DNA of 6,761 bases from Bacteroidales bacterium (GCA_900752535.1 CAADVV010000039.1:1-6761), one strand, 5' to 3'; shown: positions 1 through 5,856, counted from the first letter of the stretch. Notes: a model not told the origin generated them from the letters alone. Made by a program: numbers and translations.

Positions 1-38
1 CTTCGATAGTCGATAGACGCATAAAAAAATGTCGCACG

Positions 39-254
39 ATGAAAACGAACAACAACATATCAATTAGACGAGGCAGAGCATCCATCTCCAGTCTCAACCG
101 CATAAAAAGGGTTCTCCTCTGGGGGGTGGGGATAATCGGGGCAATACTCGGATTGGTGTTGTGGGCGTTTCTCCGACCGATATTCCGAGGCGTGGGCTGG
201 ATAATCAGCCTAATCTCAGCACTGATGATAATCTATTGGCTACTCATTTTATAA
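39..254 (+). CDS. Small two-helix membrane protein
   Basis: I do not recognise a named family. The 71-residue product has a basic N-terminus (Arg10, Arg11, Arg13, Arg21, Lys23, Arg24) followed by two hydrophobic stretches, about residues 25-45 and 51-71. A short Arg-Pro-containing turn separates them, and the second helix runs to the C-terminus. This is the pattern of a small inner-membrane hairpin with a cytoplasmic basic tail. It lies 12 nt upstream of the PcfK-like gene in the same direction, so it is probably co-transcribed with the conjugative-element genes. The frame stays open from ATG39 to the window edge, so a start upstream cannot be excluded. The Met39 start is followed by a normal Met-Lys-Thr-Asn opening. 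Role unknown; a membrane accessory of transfer or entry exclusion is only a guess from position. Confidence 0.6.
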   Translation: MKTNNNISIRRGRASISSLNRIKRVLLWGVGIIGAILGLVLWAFLRPIFRGVGWIISLISALMIIYWLLIL

Positions 255-266
255 AACTCAACTGAT

Positions 267-713
267 ATGGCTACACACAAATCAAACAACGCTGCAATCG
301 CAGCAATGCAGCAGATGCTACAGGAGCGTTGCATCGCCGAACCCTCATTCGCTATCAAGATGGCGAACCCATTAAAGAGCATGGAGGGAGCCGTGAACTA
401 TCTCTGTTCGCAAATCCAAAAAAGCGGAATGTGTTGCGTGGACGACACCACCGTGATGAACATATTGGTCCACTACTTCGACGAGAACGAGATTGAGGAC
501 TGCGGAAAGGTCAACTGCAACATCGTGGTATCAAAGCCGGAACTATCCGATGAGGACAAGGCAGAACTCAAGGAGCAGGCTATGGAGCAGTACAAGCAGG
601 AGCAACTCCGAGAAATCAGCCGGCAGTCGACACCGAAGGCTCAACCCAAGCCGACCACGCCACCCAAAGCCGGAGAAGAAATCAATGTTCAACCCAGTCT
701 ATTTGACCTCTAA
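267..713 (+). CDS. PcfK-like conjugative-element protein
   Basis: This 148-residue protein matches the PcfK-like family, named after a gene of the Enterococcus conjugative plasmid pCF10 and common in Bacteroidetes ICEs. Its biochemical role is not established. Residues 1-110 form the conserved helical part, with the motif SMEGAVNYLCSQIQKSG near residues 38-54 and a Cys-Cys pair just after. Residues 95-118 are charged and helical. Residues 119-140 are a Pro/Lys-rich linker. The last residues read QPSLFDL (142-148), which resembles a bacterial sliding-clamp binding motif. It sits 12 nt after the small membrane protein gene and 12 nt before the PcfJ-like gene, a pairing usual for this family. 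The linker plus terminal short motif suggests a tethered partner-binding tail; this is inference. Confidence 0.85.
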   Translation: MATHKSNNAAIAAMQQMLQERCIAEPSFAIKMANPLKSMEGAVNYLCSQIQKSGMCCVDDTTVMNILVHYFDENEIEDCGKVNCNIVVSKPELSDEDKAELKEQAMEQYKQEQLREISRQSTPKAQPKPTTPPKAGEEINVQPSLFDL

Positions 714-725
714 AACCCCAGTAAT

Positions 726-1991
726 ATGAAACCGAGAAACAAGAAACAACAGCATATCGTGGAACTGAGTGGGCGACTTCGCCCGCTCACCACCGCCCAA
801 AAGCAATGGGCGTTCAGCCATACCATCGACCATTACGCCTATAGTCTCAAATCGGGTAAGGCGGTCTGTATGGACTGCGGACACGAATGGCAGGAGGTTG
901 GCTTCGGCATCTATCGTTGCCCCAACTGCGGAGAGAGGGTCGAGATACGAAATACCAAAGAGCGTGTACGCCGAGACAAATCCTATTTCAACGTAATCAC
1001 CACTATAGAGGGCTATCAGGTAATCCGTATGTTCCTGATGATAGTTGAAATGCGCAAGGGGATGAAGGCGAAACCCGCCTATCTTGAAATCGGTCAGTAT
1101 TGGATTGACCCCAAGGGACACGCCACGGTCGTGGGACTTCAGCGGACACTCGGCTATTACGTTGACTCATTCGCTTTCGGTTCTCCATTGGAGATAAGAG
1201 GCGACAACGATGCCTTCCGTCACATCGCAAATCAATGGGTATATCCGCGCATCAAGGCAACCGACATAATAAAGCGCAACGGGTTCAAGGGTTGTTGCCA
1301 TGCAATGCACCCCGTCACACTCTTTCAGCAGTTGCTGACCAATCCCAAAGCCGAGACGCTGATGAAATCCGGAGACATCGAAATGCTCCGCTATCTCTGC
1401 CAGCATCCGCAGGAGGTTGACAAGTATTGGAACTCTATCAAGGTTGCCAAGAGAGCCGGATATACATTCAAGGCACCGAGTATGTGGTTCGACTACATCA
1501 AGATGCTGGAGCGTATGGGCAGAGACCTCCATTCCCCGTCATTGGTCGCACCCAAAGACCTCAAGCACGCCCACGATGAATACGTGGAGAAGGTCAACCG
1601 ACAGAGAGCGAAAGAGCAGAGGGAAGCCAACCGCAAGAAAGCGGAAGCCGACCAAGCCAAGTTCGAGGAACTCAAAGGTCGCTTCATCGGACTGACGATG
1701 ACAGACGGAACAATCCGGCTCCATACACTTGACAGCATAGCCGACTACTACGATGAAGGTACAAGACAACACATCTGCGTAGGTTCAGCGGGCTATTATC
1801 TCAAAGCCGACACATTGGTGTTCACCGCCACTATGGAAGGCAAGACCATCGCCACCGTAGAAATCTCGCTGAAGGACTACTCAATCATTCAATGCCGAGC
1901 TTTCGCCAATAAGGTCTGCGAATACACCGAGCAGATAGCCGGCATCATCAATGCCAACAAGAAGATGATAGCCGAGCGCAAGAGAGCATAA
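726..1991 (+). CDS. PcfJ-like zinc-ribbon protein of a conjugative element
   Basis: This 421-residue protein belongs to the PcfJ-like family found beside PcfK in conjugative plasmids and ICEs; molecular function is unknown. Near the N-terminus, two CxxC pairs (Cys48/Cys51 and Cys65/Cys68, 13 residues between) form a clear zinc ribbon, which suggests nucleic-acid or protein binding. A long middle part of about residues 80-280 is of unclear fold. A strongly charged Lys/Arg/Glu/Gln-rich segment at about 284-319 looks like a coiled coil. The C-terminal PcfJ domain follows, with the family signature around His349-Ile-Cys351-Val-Gly-Ser and then a strand-rich stretch with a TVEIS core and a later Gln-Cys-Arg segment. 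Its ATG is 12 nt after the PcfK stop. The protein looks intact, with no signal peptide or membrane segment, so it is probably cytoplasmic. Confidence 0.85.
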   Translation: MKPRNKKQQHIVELSGRLRPLTTAQKQWAFSHTIDHYAYSLKSGKAVCMDCGHEWQEVGFGIYRCPNCGERVEIRNTKERVRRDKSYFNVITTIEGYQVIRMFLMIVEMRKGMKAKPAYLEIGQYWIDPKGHATVVGLQRTLGYYVDSFAFGSPLEIRGDNDAFRHIANQWVYPRIKATDIIKRNGFKGCCHAMHPVTLFQQLLTNPKAETLMKSGDIEMLRYLCQHPQEVDKYWNSIKVAKRAGYTFKAPSMWFDYIKMLERMGRDLHSPSLVAPKDLKHAHDEYVEKVNRQRAKEQREANRKKAEADQAKFEELKGRFIGLTMTDGTIRLHTLDSIADYYDEGTRQHICVGSAGYYLKADTLVFTATMEGKTIATVEISLKDYSIIQCRAFANKVCEYTEQIAGIINANKKMIAERKRA

Positions 1992-2000
1992 GTTTAATCC

Positions 2001-2026
2001 GACCACCGCTAACTCCGGCGGTGGTC
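2001..2026 (+). promoter_or_regulatory. Perfect 9-bp hairpin between PcfJ-like and DUF3873 genes
   Basis: GACCACCGC (2001-2009) is repeated inverted as GCGGTGGTC (2018-2026), with an 8-nt loop. It begins 9 nt after the PcfJ-like stop and ends 17 nt before the DUF3873 start. There is no T-run after it, so it does not look like a standard intrinsic terminator. An attenuator, a processing/stability hairpin or a protein-binding palindrome are all possible. Confidence 0.55.
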
Positions 2027-2043
2027 ACAACACCCCAAAGACT

Positions 2044-2253
2044 ATGACACGAATGACCCAAAACGGAATATCGACCACTCAAGCCGGACAGGAGCAGTAT
2101 GAAACCTTCTACTCAGCCCACCGAGGAAAGAAGATTAGCAGGGTAATGTACGATTACAGGACACCAAATGGAGACCTCTTTTCAGTAGTCGCCCCGACCC
2201 TCCGAGAGTGCCGTCTCAAACGAGACGAGTGGCTCGCAAAACGAAACAAGTAA
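2044..2253 (+). CDS. DUF3873 family protein
   Basis: This 69-residue protein matches the DUF3873 family, small proteins of unknown function that are frequent in Bacteroidetes conjugative elements. Recognisable features are the N-terminal NGIST segment, a Gly-Gln-Glu-Gln-Tyr-Glu stretch, a central YDYRTPNGDLFSVVAPTL block, and a basic C-terminal helix reading ECRLKRDEWLAKRNK. The length is normal for the family. The protein is cytoplasmic by composition, with no cysteine cluster or membrane segment. It is the last gene of the plus-strand unit: a hairpin precedes it and a strong terminator-like hairpin begins 20 nt after its stop. It has no recognisable promoter of its own, so it is probably read from upstream through the 2001-2026 hairpin. 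Confidence 0.75.
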   Translation: MTRMTQNGISTTQAGQEQYETFYSAHRGKKISRVMYDYRTPNGDLFSVVAPTLRECRLKRDEWLAKRNK

Positions 2254-2272
2254 TCGAAGCTATATCAATGAG

Positions 2273-2305
2273 GAAGGCGGTGAAGCGTGATGCTCCATCG
2301 CCTTC
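2273..2305 (+). terminator. Probable intrinsic terminator of the plus-strand unit
   Basis: Arms 2273-2286 and 2292-2305 pair over 14 positions with one G-T wobble and one A-C mismatch around a 5-nt loop. The base is GAAGGCG/CGCCTTC. AATTT follows directly, a short T-run. It lies 20 nt after the DUF3873 stop, which fits a terminator of that unit. Confidence 0.6.
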
Positions 2306-2323
2306 AATTTGCCAAAAATTTTG

Positions 2324-2339
2324 GCCGCCAAAAGGCGGC
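2324..2339 (-). terminator. Probable terminator of the CatA-like gene, possibly bidirectional
   Basis: GCCGCC and GGCGGC pair around a 4-nt AAAA loop (TTTT on the minus strand). Read on the minus strand, the hairpin begins 19 nt after the CatA-like stop and is followed by CAAAATTTTTGG, an A/T-rich tail. On the plus strand it is followed only by GTTT. The neighbouring palindrome CCAAAAATTTTGG (2312-2324) shares its last base with the hairpin. Convergent genes on both sides make a shared terminator reasonable. Confidence 0.55.
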
Positions 2340-2358
2340 GTTTGGAGCTGTATTTATA

Positions 2359-2976
2359 TTAAAGTCTATGAATTTCTTCCTGTAGCAAAGATAGGAATTT
2401 TGCAGCGTGGGCGCCGTCCATCTGTGTATGGTGGAACTGAAATGATACCGTCAAGTACGTCTTGAACCAATTCCGACGATACCGTCCCCATATCATAAAG
2501 GGATTATTGAAGATGCCACTATACATTCCGATTGCGCCGTCAATATTATATTTGGTCAATGCCGATGTGCCGATTACCATGCTGTCCGTGATGTCGTGGT
2601 TCTTGCAGGTTTTGGCAACCTGTCGCGTCAATCTCAGATAATCGGAATTGAATTTTGACAAATCCTCACTGAACGGAATGTCGCATGAGCTGACCTCTCC
2701 TTCGCGGTTGGCGACAATCGTATTGACTGCGATAGTGTCGTATTGTACCAGTTTATCGCCGACCGGTAGCATATAGAATTCCTTTATCTGTGTGGCGGCT
2801 TTGCCTATACACCAGCACATCAGCATATTGAATTTAACTCCGCATCTGCAGCTGATACGCCTGATTGGAGATACATCAAGAGTCTTTATCAGCGTTACCA
2901 TCGGCATCGGAGCTTTCATCCACATCTCGAAAGCGTATGCCCGGGTTGTCTGCTTCGGATTTGTTTCCTGCATCAT
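2359..2976 (-). CDS. CatA-like O-acetyltransferase (chloramphenicol acetyltransferase family)
   Basis: This 205-residue protein belongs to the chloramphenicol acetyltransferase family, trimeric cytoplasmic enzymes that move acetyl from acetyl-CoA to a hydroxyl on a small acceptor. The family signature HHxxxDG is present as His182-His183-Thr-Gln-Met-Asp187-Gly188; by comparison with type III CAT, His183 is the general base and Asp187 the structural partner. The strand before it (YLTVSFQF) and the helix after it (AHAAKFLSLLQEEI) also fit. Length is slightly under the usual 210-220 residues, and the N-terminal half differs from the classical resistance enzymes, so chloramphenicol should not be assumed as substrate. 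The start could be Met1 or Met2 (adjacent ATGs). It is the last gene of the cargo operon, 55 nt after the AraC-family gene, with its own candidate -7 element and a hairpin over the start codon. Confidence 0.85.
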   Translation of the reverse strand: MMQETNPKQTTRAYAFEMWMKAPMPMVTLIKTLDVSPIRRISCRCGVKFNMLMCWCIGKAATQIKEFYMLPVGDKLVQYDTIAVNTIVANREGEVSSCDIPFSEDLSKFNSDYLRLTRQVAKTCKNHDITDSMVIGTSALTKYNIDGAIGMYSGIFNNPFMIWGRYRRNWFKTYLTVSFQFHHTQMDGAHAAKFLSLLQEEIHRL

Positions 2977-2988
2977 TTTTTTGATGCA
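2969..2988 (-). promoter_or_regulatory. Hairpin enclosing the CatA-like start codons
   Basis: On the minus strand, TGCATCA (2988-2982) and TGATGCA (2975-2969) form a perfect 7-bp stem with a 6-nt A loop. The first ATG starts in the last loop base plus the stem, and the second ATG lies wholly in the stem, so folding would hide the translation start. Long read-through mRNA from the AraC-family gene would contain the whole hairpin. Confidence 0.4.
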
Positions 2989-2994
2989 AAATTA
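2987..2994 (-). promoter_or_regulatory. Candidate Bacteroidetes -7 element for the CatA-like gene
   Basis: The minus strand reads TAATTTTG, an exact match to TAnnTTTG, ending 10 nt before the first ATG. No clear -33 partner is visible at 19-21 bp. If used, it would give a very short leader. An AT-rich chance match is possible. Confidence 0.3.
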
Positions 2995-3031
2995 TGAACT
3001 CCTCTTCAATCCGGATAGAAGAAAAGAGACA

Positions 3032-3814
3032 TTATATCGGAACGGTGTAGAGGTCGGAGTATGGCGTCTGATATTCGACAAGTTGTTTAGGCGTCAGTCT
3101 GCTGAACTGCCGGAATTCACGGATGAAATGCGACTGGTCGGCGTAGCCGTTGGCATAGGCGATGTCGGCATAATCACGGGATCCAAGCTGCATCATCCGC
3201 AACGCTCGTTGAAACCTTACTATGCGTCCATATTCCTTCGGGTTCATGCCGACACATTCGCGGAACAGTCGCTCGAATTGTTTCTTCCCCAGATAGGCGA
3301 TTTCCGCGAGCCTACAGACCTGTGTTGACGGATTGAAGAGCATTGTAGAAAGAGACGCGCCGATTCTTTTGATGTTCAGCGACGGCTTGATTCGCGCGGT
3401 CAGCCATTGCTCCATCAACTGTATTGCCAATTCGGAATCAGGACAGTCAAAAATTTGGTCAGCGAGTTGGCTCAGTTCTCTGTTCTCAATATCGTATCCG
3501 GAAACTTCCTGATTATAAAAGGCTGACGGAGGAGTGTCGATGAACAACCCGATGGTGTGAGGATAAAATACAGCGACAATCATTTCAGTGTTGCCGTCCG
3601 AAGCAATATGAGCCGGGAAGTTGACCTGACCGCTGACGGTGAACTTGTCCTGCCGGGAGGATAATTCGGGTATATAAAGAGGCGAGGCACGATGAAATAT
3701 CATCTGGGGACAACCGATTGGAAATGTCAGGACGCTGAAAGGCTCATCGCTTTTCAATGTCCAATAGTAGCGCACATAAGGGCGCAGTTCTTCCCTCGGT
3801 TTATAGATCTTCAT
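3032..3814 (-). CDS. AraC-family transcriptional regulator (DUF6597-type N-terminal domain)
   Basis: With the ATG at 3814 this is a 260-residue regulator. Residues 1 to about 145 form a sensor domain of the DUF6597 type, opening with YKPREELRPYVRYYWTL and containing FPIGCPQMIFH. Residues from about 160 carry the AraC double helix-turn-helix: the first around 165-187 (LAEIAYLGKKQFERLFRECVG), the second around 214-236 (YADIAYANGYADQSHFIREF), then the typical TPKQ ending. A longer frame with a TTG start at 3820 exists. I prefer ATG3814 because its ATGA overlaps the stop of the GrpB-family gene, the same coupling seen one gene upstream. The regulator lies inside the operon, so autoregulation together with the cargo enzymes is likely but not shown. 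Its inducer is unknown. Confidence 0.88.
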   Translation of the reverse strand: MKIYKPREELRPYVRYYWTLKSDEPFSVLTFPIGCPQMIFHRASPLYIPELSSRQDKFTVSGQVNFPAHIASDGNTEMIVAVFYPHTIGLFIDTPPSAFYNQEVSGYDIENRELSQLADQIFDCPDSELAIQLMEQWLTARIKPSLNIKRIGASLSTMLFNPSTQVCRLAEIAYLGKKQFERLFRECVGMNPKEYGRIVRFQRALRMMQLGSRDYADIAYANGYADQSHFIREFRQFSRLTPKQLVEYQTPYSDLYTVPI

Positions 3815-4365
3815 TGACAATTCTTTGCAAGCCTGACCATTTTTCTTACAAATTCCGATTTGGCATCAGTATAACCGTCACGGTCGCGCCTGTATTCTGG
3901 CAGTAGCGATAACTTCAGTCGCTCATACTGTTTGGCTGCCTCAGGATGAGCAATCAGATAATCGCGGAATTGGATTTCGTCATTGTCTCCGGTTCTGTGA
4001 AAATGGATATGAAACACTTTATCTGCGTAGCCCTTAGGTGTATAACCTTTATTGAAACTCATGCGGGTATCGGAAACCGACATACAGATATATCCGGACT
4101 TTTCCATTGTTTCACGAATCAGTTGCCAATCGTTTTCGGGTGCGATTTCGACAAGTATATCAATAATCGGCTTCGCATGGATATTCGGAATGGCTGTGCT
4201 GCCGATATGATTGATAATCGGAGTGTAATCTCTCAGCAAAGTTGAAAGCTCCAATATCTTTTCATCCGCCCATTCCGACCAATCAGGATTATATGTTGTC
4301 AGAACTATCGGAAACAGTTCCCATAGCTCTGCCAGAGTCATATCTTTGAGATCCCTTTGGCTCAT
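3811..4365 (-). CDS. GrpB-family protein (nucleotidyltransferase-like fold)
   Basis: This 184-residue protein matches the GrpB/UPF0157 family, which shares the polymerase-beta-type nucleotidyltransferase fold. The hallmark is HIGSTAIPNIHAKPIIDILV at residues 53-72: a Gly-Ser motif followed by the KPIID strand. Further family features are Arg101 with FNKGY (104-108), the alternating histidines FHIHFH (118-123), and the DYLIAHPEAAKQYERLK helix (135-151). In classical nucleotidyltransferases a second acid follows the first by one residue. Here Asp69 is followed by Ile-Leu, as is usual in GrpB, so transferase activity is uncertain. The start ATG overlaps the stop of the GNAT gene by 4 nt and its own stop overlaps the AraC-family ATG, giving tight translational coupling. 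Substrate unknown. Confidence 0.85.
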   Translation of the reverse strand: MSQRDLKDMTLAELWELFPIVLTTYNPDWSEWADEKILELSTLLRDYTPIINHIGSTAIPNIHAKPIIDILVEIAPENDWQLIRETMEKSGYICMSVSDTRMSFNKGYTPKGYADKVFHIHFHRTGDNDEIQFRDYLIAHPEAAKQYERLKLSLLPEYRRDRDGYTDAKSEFVRKMVRLAKNCQ

Positions 4366-4868
4366 GGCAATAACTCCATCTCAATACAGTTCCACCTTTC
4401 ATCAAGGCATTCGTAACTCTCGGTTTCAGGTAGTGAAACGCGGTTAAACCCCGCCGCTTCATAGCAATGGATAGCGGACGGATTATTTTCAAAGACACCG
4501 AGCGACACTTTTGCAGCTCCAAGAGTTTCAAAAGCATATTTGACTGCCATTGAAACAAGAGCTTTGCCTAAACCGCGACCACGTTTTGAATCATCGACGA
4601 TGACGAAACCCAGGCGCTGCTCTTTCGGATCGTCGGCCGGAGTTCGCAAGGTGATGTACCCGACAATACCATCGCCATCGGTCATTGTCAAGGCGCGTGA
4701 GTGTTGACCGTCAATAAATCTTTCGTGATATGCGTTCATATCTTTGGGCATGACCGGGTAACGCTCGTATCTGTCGGCGCACCATTGGCGCGTAAGATAC
4801 TCGCTTTTAAGCCATGATGTTATCACAGCGGCATCCGAAAGTTTGTATGGGCGTAAGGTCAACTGCAT
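4362..4868 (-). CDS. GNAT family N-acetyltransferase
   Basis: This is a GCN5-related acetyltransferase of 168 residues, complete for a single-domain member. It opens with the typical first strand LTLRPYKLSDAAVI. Acetyl-CoA binding motif A is at about 86-104: strand LGFVIVDD, then the pyrophosphate loop Arg96-Gly-Arg-Gly-Leu-Gly101 and helix KALVSMAVKYAF. Motif B is ENNPSAIHCYEAAGF (127-141). The acceptor, a protein N-terminus or a small amine, cannot be told from sequence. The frame extends to 4910, but I chose ATG4868: it matches the family N-terminus and lies 2 nt after the TfoX-domain stop, whereas the extra 14 residues would overlap that gene. Its stop overlaps the GrpB-family ATG by 4 nt. 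Confidence 0.88.
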   Translation of the reverse strand: MQLTLRPYKLSDAAVITSWLKSEYLTRQWCADRYERYPVMPKDMNAYHERFIDGQHSRALTMTDGDGIVGYITLRTPADDPKEQRLGFVIVDDSKRGRGLGKALVSMAVKYAFETLGAAKVSLGVFENNPSAIHCYEAAGFNRVSLPETESYECLDERWNCIEMELLP

Positions 4869-4870
4869 AT

Positions 4871-5185
4871 TTATTTCTTTTTGGATTTTGGGAAAGGGAG
4901 GGCTTCCCATAAAGTTTCTATCACTTTCAAGGTCTTTTGCCTGTCTTGAAAGTCAAGGATATAGGCTTCTTTTGCGCCTTGATAAGGACACCCGCTTTCA
5001 GCATCAGCCATCAGTTCTGCAATGCACGGCAATTTTTTGACAAAAGCCGTGTTGTCGCAAGCAGTAATAACGCATTTCTCATTCACATAAATGACATAGT
5101 CGCCCATCATTTTGCGGCTTCGCACCTCTCCCAAAGGAGCAAGCACATCGCAAACGAACTCTATAAACTCTGTTGAACAGGCCAT
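4871..5185 (-). CDS. TfoX N-terminal-domain protein
   Basis: This 104-residue protein consists of a single TfoX/Sxy N-terminal domain. Matching features are the FVCDVLAPLGEVRSRKMMGDYVIYVN opening (split here as FVCDVLAPLGEV plus RKMMGDYVIYVN, residues about 10-35), and the PYQGAKEAY...TLWEALP C-terminal half. TfoX itself is a competence regulator in Proteobacteria, but short stand-alone N-domain proteins occur widely with no proven competence role, and none should be assumed here. It ends in a Lys-rich tail (KSKKK). The open frame reaches 5314, but the ATG at 5185 fits the family start and lies 1 nt after the DJ-1-family stop. It is the second gene of the cargo operon. Confidence 0.82.
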   Translation of the reverse strand: MACSTEFIEFVCDVLAPLGEVRSRKMMGDYVIYVNEKCVITACDNTAFVKKLPCIAELMADAESGCPYQGAKEAYILDFQDRQKTLKVIETLWEALPFPKSKKK

Positions 5186-5186
5186 A

Positions 5187-5798
5187 TTATTTCGGGGGGA
5201 ATAATGCACAGAAGCCCTGTTTGTTAAACTGGTAATACATCTCGATGCGTTCGGGCGTGTCATTCTCAAGCAACAGAAGAAGCTCTTTTGCGAATTCGAG
5301 CGCACCGGACCCATTGGCGGTCACGATGTTTCTGTCACTGACCGCCTGCGCATGAATGTAGCCGTCAGGATTGGTGTAGTTTTCACCTCCCCATAATTTC
5401 AGTTGCTCCACCCCGTTGCCGGTGTGCCTTACATTATTGAGGAATCCACATTTTGCCATGAACGAAGCTCCGTTACAGATGGCTCCGACAATCTTACCTT
5501 TTCCGATTGCTTTTCTTACAATCGGTTTGACTACATCTGCAACGGGTGACAGCCATCCGTAGCCTCCTATCAGCACGAGCGCGGCAAAATCGTCCGGTAT
5601 ATTGTCGAATGTATAGTCCGAAATAACCTTGAATCTACCTATCGCACATGCCGGCTCTGCTGTGGGAGCAACAATCCTGTTGACATATTTCGGATTGGTT
5701 TTCAGTTGCTGCTCGTCGCTGCTAATGGCTTCCATCAGATATACCATCTCATGCGAGGCAAAATCCGGAAGGAGAATATATAATATCTCGTTACTCAT
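5187..5798 (-). CDS. DJ-1/PfpI family protein (class I glutamine amidotransferase-like)
   Basis: This is the first gene of the cargo operon; 203 residues with the chosen start. DJ-1/PfpI marks are the opening strand EILYILLPDFASHE with Glu17 in the position of the conserved acid, the loop LIGGYGW (76-82), and the nucleophile elbow GAICNGASF with Cys108. The residue after the cysteine is Asn, not the His of PfpI peptidases, so a peptidase role is unlikely. Family members act as deglycases, glyoxalase-like enzymes, chaperones or stress proteins; which applies here is unknown. An upstream ATG at 5828 would add ten residues. I prefer 5798 because it matches the domain start, follows an A-rich leader, and the 5828 ATG lies in the loop of a small hairpin. 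A candidate promoter lies just upstream. Confidence 0.85.
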   Translation of the reverse strand: MSNEILYILLPDFASHEMVYLMEAISSDEQQLKTNPKYVNRIVAPTAEPACAIGRFKVISDYTFDNIPDDFAALVLIGGYGWLSPVADVVKPIVRKAIGKGKIVGAICNGASFMAKCGFLNNVRHTGNGVEQLKLWGGENYTNPDGYIHAQAVSDRNIVTANGSGALEFAKELLLLLENDTPERIEMYYQFNKQGFCALFPPK

Positions 5799-5819
5799 CG
5801 TTTGTTTCGTTTTTACTGT

Positions 5820-5838
5820 ATGGCTCATGAAAAGCCAT
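5820..5838 (-). promoter_or_regulatory. Small leader hairpin of the cargo operon
   Basis: On the minus strand, ATGGCT (5838-5833) and AGCCAT (5825-5820) pair around a 7-nt loop that contains the upstream in-frame ATG at 5828. It would lie at the 5' end of the cargo transcript if the -7 element at 5849-5856 is used. With only 6 bp it is weak evidence. Confidence 0.3.
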
Positions 5839-5848
5839 TTCCAACATA

Positions 5849-5856
5849 CAAAGTTA
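5849..5856 (-). promoter_or_regulatory. Candidate -7 element of the cargo operon promoter
   Basis: The minus strand reads TAACTTTG, an exact match to the Bacteroidetes -7 consensus TAnnTTTG, about 50 nt upstream of the chosen DJ-1-family start. No clear -33 element is seen. The place where it would lie is occupied by the -7 element of the opposite HU promoter. Confidence 0.55.

Noticed and set aside
29..67. 12-codon frame beginning ATGTCGCACGAT
   Set aside because: Too short, and it overlaps the start of the small membrane protein; a leader peptide is conceivable but nothing supports it.
699..1121. 140-codon minus-strand frame, plus further frames within 726-1991
   Set aside because: They lie inside the PcfJ-like gene, which has a zinc ribbon and family signature; the alternatives show no domain-like pattern.
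2792..3328. 178-codon open frame on the plus strand
   Set aside because: It runs antisense across the AraC-family and CatA-like genes, whose family motifs are clear; its translation shows no recognisable domain.
3817..3830. TTTGC-containing stretch resembling the core of CTnDOT-type attachment sites
   Set aside because: It lies inside the GrpB-family gene and has no flanking repeat or nearby integrase; a five-base match is expected by chance.
4871..5185. TfoX-domain protein as evidence of a competence system
   Set aside because: Only the N-terminal domain is present, and no competence or DNA-uptake gene is in the window; the domain is widespread outside competence.
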